Assembly: GCA_021199235.1 (NCBI GenBank)
Contig: JAJQIL010000030.1
Span: 63,319-127,318 of the forward strand
Reading direction: 5' to 3'
DNA length: 64,000 bases
DNA from: Lachnospiraceae bacterium
GTDB taxonomy: Bacteria > Bacillota > Clostridia > Lachnospirales > Lachnospiraceae
Shown here in pieces: positions 44,301 to 52,790 of this stretch (its first letter is position 1; every line of letters starts with the position of its first letter). Below the pieces are notes generated by a model, which had not been told where the DNA came from, did not search any database, and saw only the letters and a list, made by a program, of their open reading frames with translations. The translations under genes and the position numbers were made by a program.

Positions 44301-47300
44301 AACCTTTACCATGACAGGTGGCGTCCTCTGTGACAATATATCGAATCTGAGCAGTGCAGGAAATGATGTGTACTCCGTATCAGAGGACGGCTATACCTAC
44401 ACTGGCACAAGCTACCCCACAGCCACGCTGGTTCGTGCTGCGGATATGGACTATACTGACGAAAAATATACTGCTTCTTACAATGTCTGGAAGGACGATA
44501 CCTACACGGGAACAGATCGCACGGCAGAGTATGTCGGATACGGACAATATATTACGGAAAAGATCACATCAAGTACCGGCCTGATGCTGACGGCGGAGAA
44601 ATATGGCGAGTCGAAGCCGACGATATCCGCTACTACGACATTTTATGCAAAGAGCATCACCCTTACAAAGATTGCGGATGGGACAACTGACAGCTGGGAT
44701 GAGGAAGATGGCGGCGTCACAGCGTACAAAAATGCTGATACTGGTGAAACGCTCGAGGATGCAAGCTGGGATAGCACTTCTGCGGAGAACCCTCTGGCAG
44801 CAGAGTGGACGGCCGGGAATGACTCCAATAACAGCAATGGTCTGGTACGTTCTTATGATAAGATCACATACAGCCTTAACATAACCTATGAAGATGGAGA
44901 TGCCTCTGATTCAGAAGGTGAGACGATTTTTCTGTATGTGGAAGCGACTCTTCCTCTTTCCAGCACGGAAGCGGAGTTTGATTCTACAAATCTGAAAGAT
45001 GCAGTCATAACGGAGTCTGATGATGGGGAGACTCAGACGGTTACCGGATATATAGAGTGCAAGGCAGAGGCCGGCAATCAGACGGCAACGATTACGGTCA
45101 GGGTAAACGGCATGGAAAATGGTTCCCTGGTGGAGCCTTCCTTTAAGACGTGGGTAGACGGGAACAGTGATAATGAAAAGAATGCGCCCAGCGTGACGCC
45201 CACTGCCGTGACAGTATCTGCGGCAGGCATGTATGACCTGACGCTCCTGCGGAATACCGAGCTTTCCTACACAGGCTACTTTGACCTGTCTACCGGCGAG
45301 GAGACGACAAAAGCCGCTTACGAAGCAGCACAGGAAGCGGGGGATGATTCCATTGTCTACGGCACGATGCTCGGATACGGGATCACGCTCTCTATGAGGA
45401 ATTCCAACACCTCAAAGGGGAAGATGGGCATGGCGTCCCCTGCAGGTGAGATTGAGTTTGACCTGACACTTACCGGCTCCCTGTATTTTAATGGTGAGCA
45501 GTTGACGGATGAAGACGGCAACGCAGTCTATGCGGCGCCCTATATCTGGGCCTATAAAGCCAATGAGGACACGGAGAGCGGAAACAGCCTGAACAATACG
45601 CTGCGAAGCGTGAATATGAACTGGAACGACGAGGATGATGTCTCCAGTACCACACAGTACGCCTACAACGCAGCGCCCTTTAACACAGGAGGAAATACCA
45701 CAAGCTGTTATTCAGGCGGAGCATGGACGGCCACAGGCAGCCAGCCGGACAGTTCAGACACACAGACATCCGTACATTTTTCCGTAAGCGGATATACGAT
45801 AGACACCGCCTACAGCAGCATAACCCCCAATGCCGCATCCGATGGGAGTACCGATAACTTTACGGGAAACTATATAAAGGCATTTTCTGCCGGTTACATA
45901 CAGGTGATCTTCCCGATTGACACAGAGGAAGTGGAAGGTGAAAACGGGTATCTGGCTGTAGGCATGGAAGGCCTCGTATCTGATTTGAGTATCTCGGATT
46001 CGACGGGAAACGTGAAGGAAAGCGATACATCGGATCCTTCCTCGGAAGATCTGGCATCCTTTGTAAAATGGTACGGAGACGATCAATACGCATCGCATGC
46101 TACCTGTGAGGTGACCTACCTTAACAACTATACTTCCGCGCAGACCGGACTATATGTGACCTCAGGAGAGGGAGAAGTCCTGACAAAGACAAATTACTTC
46201 CATAATTCTTCAAATGGGAGTATTACCAGTAAGGATGAGTATGGCACCGGCACTACGGCTCTTGGCTCCACGGTGTATATCGGGAGCGACGTGACATTTG
46301 GAAGCAATACGTATGATACAACGGACAGTACTTCTTCGATACACTATAATAACTCCTTTGACGCGCAGGAAGACAATGCCATCGAGTATGATTACCTGAC
46401 GGCTTTGAATCTTTTACAGAAGTTTGATGCCGAGGCTTACACACCGGCGAGCACGACGCTTGAGATTGTAAATCAGACGTATACGCTTACCTCTCAGACG
46501 AACAACATCACGGATGGCAGCGGAAATACAATTTTCAGAATCAAGACAACGGAGGCTGCGGCATCCTGGTCTACATCAAAGACCATGAGCTATACACTCA
46601 CCATTCTTTATGCCGCAAAGACGGACGGCTCAAACTGGACATATTCAACAGATGGAGGAGGATATTCATCTCCAGTGGGCGAAATGGATGAGACAACCGA
46701 GGAGGATCTGATCTACTTTACGACCCTGCAGGACCTCTATGATTACTTTGGATACAACGAGGACGGAAGCTCCAAGGGCGTATGCGTAGGCATTTTATAT
46801 GAATTCCGCGACTGCTGCATCCGCAATGACCGGGGTATCTCAGTGACCTCGCGCATGGATGTTACGAATGAATTTGAAGATGCAGGGCAGACATTTTGTA
46901 CCACCAACGATGTCCGGGGCTGGACCACCTACCGTCCGGAGTATAAGGACGCGTTGAGCGGTGGCACCTTATCTGACCAGTTGTTTAACTTCACATGGAC
47001 CAGTACCGTATATGCGGCTGCAAACGGTGCTACAGCCTATGGAACCGCGAACGGCAGCTATCCGGAAAGCTATACGACCGCATACAACAGCTATTCTAGT
47101 GCGAGCGGCGGCTATAAGTATTCAGGAAATGCGAAGCTTGAGACCTATAATAATGGCTACATAAAGACAGAGTACAAAAACGGCTGGGTAGTGGGAGTCA
47201 CCCACTCAGGCTGGTATTCCGGCAATACGCTGCTTCTTTACACCATGGAAAGCGGCATAGATATTGAAGTCGCGGATACGGTTGAGGGTTCCAATACGCC

Positions 47301-50300
47301 AAAGACGACGTACAGTATTGGCAATGACCGTACCGCCAGTTTCACAGTAACGCCGACGATCGAGGAATCCAGCGGCGTCAGCAGCGAGCTGGTGACAAAC
47401 GGCACCCAGTCCACAGAAGTGGTAATTACAATATCACTCCCGAACCACTTAAACTATGATGAGGGATCTCTGAAGTTTGACTATACAGGCTCAGGCTATC
47501 AGGAAGGGGAACTGATCTGGGATGTGGACTATACGGAAAATAGTGATGGTACCGCGACGATTGTGTTAAAGACAAGCGTAACGGATATCAGTAAAGCGCT
47601 TCCCACCATCAATTACACGTGCACCATCGGGAATCCGAAGGCAAACGATGGTGATGCGGATGAGGTCAAAGACGGAGAGACGCTCAAAACTACGGCTGCG
47701 ATCAACATTACCTATGAGGAGAGCGGCCAGATCAGTACGTATGCCAAGGAAGATTCCGTCAGCATTTCCGTGATAAAGATTTCGGGGGATAATATCTGGA
47801 TTGAAGGCAGCGGCCTGCTGGAGCTCGGCGAATCTATGGTATTTGACCTGTACTATGGAAACAATTCAGACAGTAACAGATCCGTAGAAATCGGGAATGT
47901 CCTTCCGTACAATGGAGATGGTGACCGCGGGACGCACTTTACCGGCGGCTACCAGGTGACAGAGCTTACGCTGACATTTGATAGTCCTGAATCTTTAACG
48001 AACTTCTTAACCTATGGTGCAGTGACTTTCAAAACAGATGCGACATATAGCAATGATTCGGATGCGCAGGCAGAGCTCTTGGACAGATTGCTCTCAAGAG
48101 GATGTGTGCTGTATTCGGGAAGCGACGCAAGTACCTATCTAAGTGGTATGTCGTCTTCAGCTGTATCGTGGGCAGAGGAGGAGGACTATGAAACAATTGT
48201 AAATGATTCAACTACCGGAATTTACACGGTCACATTCGACCTGACTAAATTGGATAAAGCATATCAGGAAATGCTCACCCAGCTGGCATCATCAAAGACC
48301 GGTATCGCGTTTTATGTATATTTAAATAATGTGAAGCAAGGCGAGAATGTACAGATGTCCTATACCCTTTCACCTTCCACAACATCCGGCGTGGAGACAA
48401 TTCTGATCGCCGATACTGACGGAAGCGTACAGACGGGTGAAAATACCTATGCGGAGAGTACATTCTACCGTGTAGCAGGCGAGGGCAGCACAAGCGGATC
48501 TGTTACAAGTAAAATCAGGTCTGCAAGTTACATCAATCGAATCCTCTCAGGTATCGCCTGGCTTGACCAGGATCATGATGGACTTTATAACACGGTGTCA
48601 GGAACTACAGATCAGACGCTGAAGGGGATTGATGTTTACCTGTATTCCACGACGCCGACGGATGAACAGGATTACTATAACTATTATGGTGAAACTGTGA
48701 CTGTAAATAAAGACGAACAGGGTAATATTATTTCCTGTACACAGACCATAACAGAAGGTACGAATACTTCAACGATAGAGCTTTATCCCCTGACGCTTAC
48801 AAAGACCGATGGAACGTCTGTGACCCTGTATCCGGCGGTCAGTGTACTGGGAAATCTCATCACGCCTCAGACAACCGGTACAGATGGCGCATATTCCTTC
48901 ACGGAGCTGGCTGCGGGAACCTATTACGTGGTATTTAAGGACGAAAACGACAACGATAGTAAGGAATACACGGTAGCAGACTCGAATGATACGCCCCTGC
49001 CCTTTGGACAGCTGAGCGTAACAACAGACCGTTCTTCGGAATCGGATACAGCGGCAGTCAACCGTGCCCTGGCAAGCTATGGAGGCATTAAAAGCTCAGA
49101 TAGCGGATCATCGTCTCTGGTACTGGCGTACATAGGCGGTATCGAAATGAAAGAAAGCGTTGTGACAAGCCCATATGAGAAAGGAAACCAGAATGCTGGT
49201 TTTTACTACAGGCAGTTGACGGTGGAAAAAGTATGGGAGAACATGATCGATGAAATTGCCGCCGGGACACAGGTCGCAATTACCGTGACAGGAACGTCGA
49301 AAGGGGTGTCTGCGAGTGCATATTACACATATGAAAACACCTATGTGTTGGAACAGGCGACAAATACCACTGTGGACCTGTCAGGAGAAACCACGGCCGG
49401 AACCGTAACAGCGAAGTACACTTCAAAGGAGAGCAGTCTCGGATTTAACGATATAACTGTAAGCGGAGATGGTACAGCGGCTTCAACAGCGAGCGATCCA
49501 ACAACAGATTACTCGGTTCCATCGCTGACCGTGGCTTCACAGAGGGATACATCCACAGGGTTAAGCACTGTAACCTGGACGTTGGGAACCATCAACCTGC
49601 AGGCAGAGGATGAGTATGGTGAGATCACGTACAGTCTTGGCGACGTAACAGAGAAAGTGGATGACGGTAGTGGTAACACGACACCCAAGACTTTGACAGG
49701 CTTTGTAACAGAGACCGAATATACTGAGACGCAAAGCTCGTCATCATCAGCTAAAGTGATTAAGGCAAAGGCAACCAACACCCAGATCCTCTATGAGCTG
49801 CAGCTCTACAAGATCATCGCAGACGAGGATAATACATCGACATCGTACCTTTCCAATGCGACATTTACGCTCTACACGGATGCAGACTGCACAAAAGCTG
49901 CTTCAGCCTCGACAGCAGCCAGCGGCACATCCGGCGCGAATGCGGCAAGCGGTGCGTCTATTACGAGCAGCGAAACCGGTGCGCTTTACATCGGCAAGCT
50001 GGAAGCGGGCACCTATTATTTGAAAGAGACCGTCGCCCCGTCCGGGTATGAGTTGAATCAGAGCGTGTGGAAGATAACGATCGAATATGAGAATGTTGAT
50101 GGCAAGGATGATGATGAGAATTGGACTAATGTTCCCAAGATCAGCGTGACGCTCGTGCAGGATGCGGATGGAAATACGAGTTCAGAAACTTTTGAAGCAG
50201 CCGATGCAGATAATGAAGAGGGCAGTACGAATACTGTATACAGCGTAGCGTCTGAAACCAACAGCTCAGGTACTGGTACGTTGTACACCATATCGTTTCA

Positions 50301-50436
50301 GATGGAGGATGAGATCATCTATTCTCTGCCGCAGACCGGCTCCGTCGGCATCATCTGGCCGACCCTCGCGGGTGTTGCACTGATGCTTGCGGCTCTGGCG
50401 ATAAACGAAAGAAAGAGGTGGAAAGCATATGCGTGA
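35344..50436 (+). CDS. Giant LPQTG wall-anchored adhesin with beta-helix modules
   Basis: This 5030-residue surface protein has a signal peptide (residues about 1-33) and a Thr/Glu/Ala-rich stalk (about 38-180). A second tract consists almost only of Glu and Thr (about 380-430). Four right-handed beta-helix modules (about 620-3000) follow, built of repeats around GGGVY/GGGIY and SGNTA. Each module is introduced by a conserved cap with DLAGYT or NLNGYT (near 630, 1505, 1896, 2659). Several immunoglobulin-like or DUF11-like regions come next. An SdrD_B-like domain (about 4400-4560), a Cna_B-like domain (about 4620) and a SpaA-type isopeptide domain with an ETVAPSGY E-box (about 4818-4900) follow. 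LPQTG is at 4995-4999, then a membrane span and RKRWKAYA. It should be fixed to the wall by sortase and bind host or other surfaces (inference). Confidence 0.9.
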   Translation: MKWNNFEKSRKWLAWMLTVAIVLCNLSTPTTAISEESDVVVQAETTIETETTTVQTGVTSQTEATSQTESTAQTDAAVQSETTAQTDAAAQTEAVSQTDADAQTGTGAQSGTETEATEQADTETEAGTETAAETGTGSTTDTEDETEALADLTSGSDTDAETDSDGEIEQAGGDENESETETETDDDGGASYTLDTTITQEVFIDTTNEEDADGNANENGFFAVKYTLKVKNISTDTDAEDVSVKVVFGENLTWYEKDEETLAAETSVEEDQTDAWYYIEDISNLSGAPAQVNLDELTEYAENSTDKEKALEPYASAVVWVDQTIAAGEEEKYVFYAAVAEGVTTTDELPALYFVDGEQVENTAQDQTIIQWKYEALLAENETEAETETETETETENETETDTETETETETEKETETGTETEIETEEEAYNFIVYEVSEGGEICLTYTDGYTENITPDMMSDDYDIEVNMPVTEPVEVSVTAYDGYAYVCAAVLDEEGNTVASYDADTTAFTVTANADYKTTVQVTFAEDDEAYYFSEKMLEVASYELLAAAAAEDDPDTLQGQINALLGSDDEQGGVSTASENGIATASEENGIATTALVDESSTGTITLTQDYTEDLVIWDGVNVTIDLAGYTIAPAGTDKNAVTVYGTLTLTDSSTGGTGALQNTASLSNIRGVIVAQGGSFTMQGGTISGFSASGNGGGVLVENGGTFAMTDGTIDSNKATSYGGGVFLYDADQIKDMTGGTISNNKSGLSGGGLAANRASKSTITFPSGLTISGNTSGGYGGGVYFNSVLTTLTISSTISGNTSASEGGGVYFGAAVTTLNITGATIDNNTSGAAGGGVYFAVAVPTAVISGSSISGNFAAGNGGGIWLNAGTSLILESGSRINGNTISAAGALFGGGIFLYSTSASRSTFTSTGGEISGNIIDSTDLTNSYGGGISIGSTAAHAYASVNMTNTTVSDNSGATLGGGISIYTYAQEATFTNLTVSGNKAVASATSGSGYGGGVYIAGNSACTVTVSGGIFSRNSADYYGGGMYVTTATSSLVLQDAAKFDGNTSYNGGGGIYAEGYLTLAGGDSTDTTIQICNNVSTIGVGGGVYSSTSNSYAITSTGYVDVYENSAGTNGGGLCVNAGGMDLSGHITIHDNYSRGINYGGAGLYSGSNTTGTIWLHDGVYIYDNTSNLHGGGVYSRWGLKIDDGVYIYGNYANSNGGGVGAITLDMSGGEIHDNSAANGGGVYIVPGTAGSINPESSISGGKIYNNTARTGNGGGVYENSYPNILYIKGDVEIYDNSAYSYGGGVYATDLFSFSGGIITGNTAQRGGGVYIIGYLGQNATIEISGTDSGAIYDNTATAVNYGNDVALGYNSTSVSSDNSTGKAYPSLSMGAASAFTDNANDITGVSWYDEVDDTTTEDAFSTYITSSTQQAGQYYTFIYKTVDTAIAEIWNTEKGEYETFASVQEAVDAVENDSSVYGTYGGTDGTITIIMLDDNREDVTIPTDVSVTLDLAGCTLTGLAKSVITVDTGATLVIDDSSAEGTGLITGGDGTYYNYNGTNYNYCGGGLFIYGTATFKGGTISGNTAQLGGGVFVAGHSGNKINGTFILDGGTITGNTATSNGGGLAVFSGYTSSTYKTASTPNFTMKSGSITANKGGSGGGVYVYVYVNVEITGGSITNNTCSSSTSMGGGMYIASQTLFNMTGGSITGNTAVTGGGIYSNNINSNLTFSDDTQIYGNTATSNIANDIYATITGGSISLLAAPGMGIDAYNSWFDSNGDDSSYPYYYTEEFTSGGSTSNHIFALTATNYSGGYVAYIAETTSGNTVYQIDNGDGTYSYTTNSTTADEATNAEKTVISASGTAYVTLQAAINAAKTGDTIYLLCDVEESLSISGLATRTKFTIDLNGYTVYSTGDYGFYIKYANSVGMDINIRSTSGTFANAESGAVGTITVADSNSSSFPYGIYIPAGNVDHETYLTVDSVLITGFGNVEQADASGSSTYNGAGIYTSSWNSVTLKGTTMITDCYAYQGGGIYMTGQNIYLTMGEDVVISGNTAYQGGGVCFNAGGDSVTDGVYKGYTETVTINGSEISGNCSTNVAGGLYIIGWNSTYNTSEKAWPKVTIENATIKENTAGTEVGGAYLLRVSNATITGSHITDNYSTAQYGGMYVNASGNPGVNALYTITDSYFTGNTSGTGYAGLIVGTGVAKIDNCTFAQNTSSTSCAALYLNTVANGSTLTNCTFTGNESTVSGYIVYITSSFVDVSDIEVTGNSTATNTGAVCIHANSGTIQGEVTITKSDISNNSGYGLDLYLQNDMGEIVTVTNTTITNNFGYGIYMRQSNNHYKTRSEYVLNIGDGVEVAYNGNTGIYTSGYGTLNITGGKIHDNTGASTGGGVYAAYTDFNMSGGEIYDNSATKGGGVYLVESANTYNGGTYSDVEYNQAATDTITGGRIYNNTSSVTTDSGGGIYIGNYDKLVMTGGTVTNNTASGQGGGVYVASNSASFELGSSTDATSGETTVGQVYGNTALLGQDVYAEYSSSYANTALALLKAEDMFDDDDGMKGIGWLNESTSVVTTTSIDYDPVKKAYPYTLEYETNTVVAVIWNTSLNDGNGGYQTFTSVQSAADALLADKTDGTGYYYTTDITSPEIIMVDDATGDVEVSGGLTLTLNLNGYTLKGNTTAITCYGTLTIKDVQYSSSAVSGDDDYCEHCSELIAVNQSVHDDASLGAGAGSESIGTITGTAALTGGGIHVCTGGYVTMVSGQIANCTAGGTTKNNASYGGAGVYIESGTFILSGTASINNCSTKSYGAAVYLNSTSGTFILEEDAVITGNSSYFGTVYVRSGTFKMTGGSIKGNTAIGNTDNTYTGYGGGVYVYAGTVKLTGGEITGNTATGKGGGIYINSGTVTLSGSIKVTDNSVTGTSSTDASIGGGGGIFMQNGTLNIKTGVVISDNSSIRGGGIYQYNGTINMSGGQITGNTAEYGGGLVQYPTQGGTFTMTGGVLCDNISNLSSAGNDVYSVSEDGYTYTGTSYPTATLVRAADMDYTDEKYTASYNVWKDDTYTGTDRTAEYVGYGQYITEKITSSTGLMLTAEKYGESKPTISATTTFYAKSITLTKIADGTTDSWDEEDGGVTAYKNADTGETLEDASWDSTSAENPLAAEWTAGNDSNNSNGLVRSYDKITYSLNITYEDGDASDSEGETIFLYVEATLPLSSTEAEFDSTNLKDAVITESDDGETQTVTGYIECKAEAGNQTATITVRVNGMENGSLVEPSFKTWVDGNSDNEKNAPSVTPTAVTVSAAGMYDLTLLRNTELSYTGYFDLSTGEETTKAAYEAAQEAGDDSIVYGTMLGYGITLSMRNSNTSKGKMGMASPAGEIEFDLTLTGSLYFNGEQLTDEDGNAVYAAPYIWAYKANEDTESGNSLNNTLRSVNMNWNDEDDVSSTTQYAYNAAPFNTGGNTTSCYSGGAWTATGSQPDSSDTQTSVHFSVSGYTIDTAYSSITPNAASDGSTDNFTGNYIKAFSAGYIQVIFPIDTEEVEGENGYLAVGMEGLVSDLSISDSTGNVKESDTSDPSSEDLASFVKWYGDDQYASHATCEVTYLNNYTSAQTGLYVTSGEGEVLTKTNYFHNSSNGSITSKDEYGTGTTALGSTVYIGSDVTFGSNTYDTTDSTSSIHYNNSFDAQEDNAIEYDYLTALNLLQKFDAEAYTPASTTLEIVNQTYTLTSQTNNITDGSGNTIFRIKTTEAAASWSTSKTMSYTLTILYAAKTDGSNWTYSTDGGGYSSPVGEMDETTEEDLIYFTTLQDLYDYFGYNEDGSSKGVCVGILYEFRDCCIRNDRGISVTSRMDVTNEFEDAGQTFCTTNDVRGWTTYRPEYKDALSGGTLSDQLFNFTWTSTVYAAANGATAYGTANGSYPESYTTAYNSYSSASGGYKYSGNAKLETYNNGYIKTEYKNGWVVGVTHSGWYSGNTLLLYTMESGIDIEVADTVEGSNTPKTTYSIGNDRTASFTVTPTIEESSGVSSELVTNGTQSTEVVITISLPNHLNYDEGSLKFDYTGSGYQEGELIWDVDYTENSDGTATIVLKTSVTDISKALPTINYTCTIGNPKANDGDADEVKDGETLKTTAAINITYEESGQISTYAKEDSVSISVIKISGDNIWIEGSGLLELGESMVFDLYYGNNSDSNRSVEIGNVLPYNGDGDRGTHFTGGYQVTELTLTFDSPESLTNFLTYGAVTFKTDATYSNDSDAQAELLDRLLSRGCVLYSGSDASTYLSGMSSSAVSWAEEEDYETIVNDSTTGIYTVTFDLTKLDKAYQEMLTQLASSKTGIAFYVYLNNVKQGENVQMSYTLSPSTTSGVETILIADTDGSVQTGENTYAESTFYRVAGEGSTSGSVTSKIRSASYINRILSGIAWLDQDHDGLYNTVSGTTDQTLKGIDVYLYSTTPTDEQDYYNYYGETVTVNKDEQGNIISCTQTITEGTNTSTIELYPLTLTKTDGTSVTLYPAVSVLGNLITPQTTGTDGAYSFTELAAGTYYVVFKDENDNDSKEYTVADSNDTPLPFGQLSVTTDRSSESDTAAVNRALASYGGIKSSDSGSSSLVLAYIGGIEMKESVVTSPYEKGNQNAGFYYRQLTVEKVWENMIDEIAAGTQVAITVTGTSKGVSASAYYTYENTYVLEQATNTTVDLSGETTAGTVTAKYTSKESSLGFNDITVSGDGTAASTASDPTTDYSVPSLTVASQRDTSTGLSTVTWTLGTINLQAEDEYGEITYSLGDVTEKVDDGSGNTTPKTLTGFVTETEYTETQSSSSSAKVIKAKATNTQILYELQLYKIIADEDNTSTSYLSNATFTLYTDADCTKAASASTAASGTSGANAASGASITSSETGALYIGKLEAGTYYLKETVAPSGYELNQSVWKITIEYENVDGKDDDENWTNVPKISVTLVQDADGNTSSETFEAADADNEEGSTNTVYSVASETNSSGTGTLYTISFQMEDEIIYSLPQTGSVGIIWPTLAGVALMLAALAINERKRWKAYA

Positions 50437-50771
50437 AAAACTGATTAGAGAAAGGCGGGCACCGGATGGGCATATGCCGGAAACATGGATAAGGGGGGAT
50501 ACGAATGGGTGAAATAAAAGTGAGTGAAATACAAATGAAAGGAATACATATATGTGGAATGCAATTTCGTGAAATACACAGGCCGGAGAAATTGCTGCGT
50601 GAGAAACATATCGCAAACAGCCGTGACGGATAAGAGAATGATTCCGGGCGCATGAGAACGTCCGATCAGATACCGAAAGAAAAAATGGGTCTGCGAAAGC
50701 AATGACCCGGTGAAACGCGAAAACAAAGGTGCCGGATGGACACCGCATAAATGAATGAAAAGGAGATGCAA
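50437..50771 (+). promoter_or_regulatory. Structured leader region before pilin gene 1
   Basis: This 335-bp gap separates the adhesin and the first pilin. It contains a hairpin GGGTC-TGC-GAAA-GCA-AT-GACCC (50687-50708) with a GNRA tetraloop. At 50728-50746 is GGTGCCGGATGGACACCGC, a small GGTG/CACC hairpin found again before pilin 2. The shared hairpin ends 25 nt before the chosen start. A 42-codon frame (50505-50633) has a good ribosome binding site but unremarkable sequence and is not called as a gene. Confidence 0.55.
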
Positions 50772-52601
50772 ATGAGTATGAAGAAAGTATGGAAAAAGCT
50801 GATACCGCTGCTGGCAGTAATGTCGTTGGCGGCAGCAACAGGGGGGGTAACGGCCGGAGCGACAGACAGCAATAATTCAGGTCAGACAACGCTTAGTGTT
50901 GGTACAGACAATGTAGTTGACAAAACAGAGACCGTTACGATTAGTGAGATTCCAGAAGACGCTGAAAGTCTCACATTTGCGACATACCAGATTCTGTATG
51001 CAACTTATGACTCAACAACAAATAATTTTGAGTATCATCTGACAGCTTGGGCAGAGAGTGTACTGGTAGATTCTACCATAGAAGTAGAGACATCCATCAA
51101 GTTCAAGACAGAAGAATCTGCCATTGCGGCAATTCAGAATTTGGGAACGAATGGGAACACCACTACCGAGCAGAGGGATCTGATCAACGCACTCGCATCG
51201 GCTACTGTTGATACGACCTATGCTTCTGCCTTGGCAGACGCAACAATATCAGATGCATGGTCGTCCTACAAAGCGAAAGATGAAACAGTTACCACGAATC
51301 TTGCGGTAGGTGCTTATCTGGTGATTCCGACAAGCTCAAACATGGCGTTTTTAAACATGATGGTCAGTGTGGATGCAAAGCTTGACAGTAATGCCAATAA
51401 CACATGGAAAACGACAGCGCATGGCGCAGTACTGAAAGGCACGCTGAACGGGATTACTAAACAGGTGAGCGATGATATTTCAGACGAATATAATCCAGGA
51501 TATGGCGATGACGCCTCTGTAGGAATCGGCGATATTGTGTACTACGCGATTACCGCCAATGTACCGCAGTTCCCGGCTAACAGTATTACCTATGAATTTA
51601 AGATTACTGATACACCGACCAATGTGAGCATTAATCTGTCAACTGTGCAGGTGTATGGGGTTGATGCTGCTGGTGATAAAACACCGCTGACGGCATATGA
51701 TTCGACCAAAGGAGTTACAGGCGAAGAGAATTATAAGGTAAGTGTAGATGATACCTCTGGTGTATTGACAGTAGATTTCTCGAATTATTATCTGGATACG
51801 TTTTATAGTAGTGAAACATATACATATAAGTCCGTCTACATCACCTACAATGCAGAGGTGCTCTCATCGGCCTATATTGCAACCGGTAATGAAAATACGG
51901 CGAAACTTTCTTATGGTTCTAGTTATACCACAACGGTAGCTTCAAATGAGGCCGAAGACAAAACAAAAGTATACACCTATGGTGCAGTGCTTACAAAAAC
52001 TGACGATGGCACTACTCCCACAGCGCTTGCTAATGCGACATTTCAGGTATCTGATGGCAGTACGACACTGAAATTTGTTGTAGATGGCGACTCTACGGAT
52101 GCGCACAAGATTTACCGTGTGGCAGATGTAGATGATACGGTTACGACAACTGATATTATCACAGGAACGGATGGTACAATCACCATCATCGGACTGGATG
52201 CTGGTAAAGCCTACACCGTGAAAGAGACAAAGGCACCGTCCGGATATAGCCTGAACACAAATTACATAACCGTTACCATATCGGCGGAGACAGATGATAC
52301 AAGTGGAGCTCTGACAGGAAATGTAGCTTCGGTAAGCAGCACAGAATATACATCGAGCGGTTCCGAAGTGACAGGCACCAGTAAAACCTGGAAGGCAGAT
52401 GCTACTGACACAAATCATACAGCTGCGGATGCATATATGTATATGTCAGTCACCGATACCACGTTAGGAACACTTCCTGCAACAGGAAGCATTGGTATTA
52501 TTGTATTCACGATTGCCGGTGTGGCGATCATGATATTGGCTTTGATTTTGATCAATGGCGGGAAAAGTAAAGAAAAGGCAGGACAGGGGATGAGGAAGTA
52601 A
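50772..52601 (+). CDS. SpaA/Cna_B-type pilin with LPATG anchor (pilin 1)
   Basis: This pilin has 609 residues from the ATG at 50772, chosen because AAAAGGAG lies 6 bp upstream; the frame is open from 50751. A signal peptide (MSMKKVWKKLIPLLAVMSLA) is followed by a fimbrial N-terminal domain, a middle isopeptide domain (GDIVYYAITANVPQFP region) and a C-terminal SpaA domain with the E-box VKETKAPSGY (Glu about 484). LPATG is at 568-572, then a membrane span and a Lys-rich tail. It closely resembles pilin 2 and probably forms or decorates a covalent pilus assembled by the class C sortases at 60662 and 61904. Which pilin is the backbone cannot be told from sequence alone. Confidence 0.9.
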   Translation: MSMKKVWKKLIPLLAVMSLAAATGGVTAGATDSNNSGQTTLSVGTDNVVDKTETVTISEIPEDAESLTFATYQILYATYDSTTNNFEYHLTAWAESVLVDSTIEVETSIKFKTEESAIAAIQNLGTNGNTTTEQRDLINALASATVDTTYASALADATISDAWSSYKAKDETVTTNLAVGAYLVIPTSSNMAFLNMMVSVDAKLDSNANNTWKTTAHGAVLKGTLNGITKQVSDDISDEYNPGYGDDASVGIGDIVYYAITANVPQFPANSITYEFKITDTPTNVSINLSTVQVYGVDAAGDKTPLTAYDSTKGVTGEENYKVSVDDTSGVLTVDFSNYYLDTFYSSETYTYKSVYITYNAEVLSSAYIATGNENTAKLSYGSSYTTTVASNEAEDKTKVYTYGAVLTKTDDGTTPTALANATFQVSDGSTTLKFVVDGDSTDAHKIYRVADVDDTVTTTDIITGTDGTITIIGLDAGKAYTVKETKAPSGYSLNTNYITVTISAETDDTSGALTGNVASVSSTEYTSSGSEVTGTSKTWKADATDTNHTAADAYMYMSVTDTTLGTLPATGSIGIIVFTIAGVAIMILALILINGGKSKEKAGQGMRK

Positions 52602-52671
52602 CGCTCATACCGTACCGGTTCTGATGTAAACCAATCCTTTGGTTTCCGGGGAAACTGCTTTGACCGCTTCT

Positions 52672-52720
52672 TGATTAAATGAGCTTTTCCTTGTAACTGT
52701 GGAGGTACTGAACAGCTACG
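52672..52720 (+). repeat. Partial copy (right half) of the 135-bp inverted-repeat element
   Basis: The sequence from TTAAATGAGCTTTTC to GAACAGCTACG matches the right end of the element at 15732-15779 with several substitutions. The left half is absent here but a left-half copy lies just after pilin 2 (54778). The two halves therefore flank that gene. Confidence 0.6.
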
Positions 52721-52790
52721 AGGAGTCATAAAAAAGCAGAGGAGGCCATGATCAGAATCTCTGATGATGGCTCCCGGAAACTATTCATGG

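Noticed and set aside
50505..50633. 42-codon frame after a good ribosome binding site between the adhesin and pilin 1
   Set aside because: The sequence has no recognisable feature, and the region overlaps a leader with conserved structure; kept only as a note in the leader entry.
50266..50889. 207-codon minus-strand frame over the adhesin end and pilin 1 start
   Set aside because: It is hydrophobic only because it is antisense to signal peptide and anchor sequences; no initiation signal.
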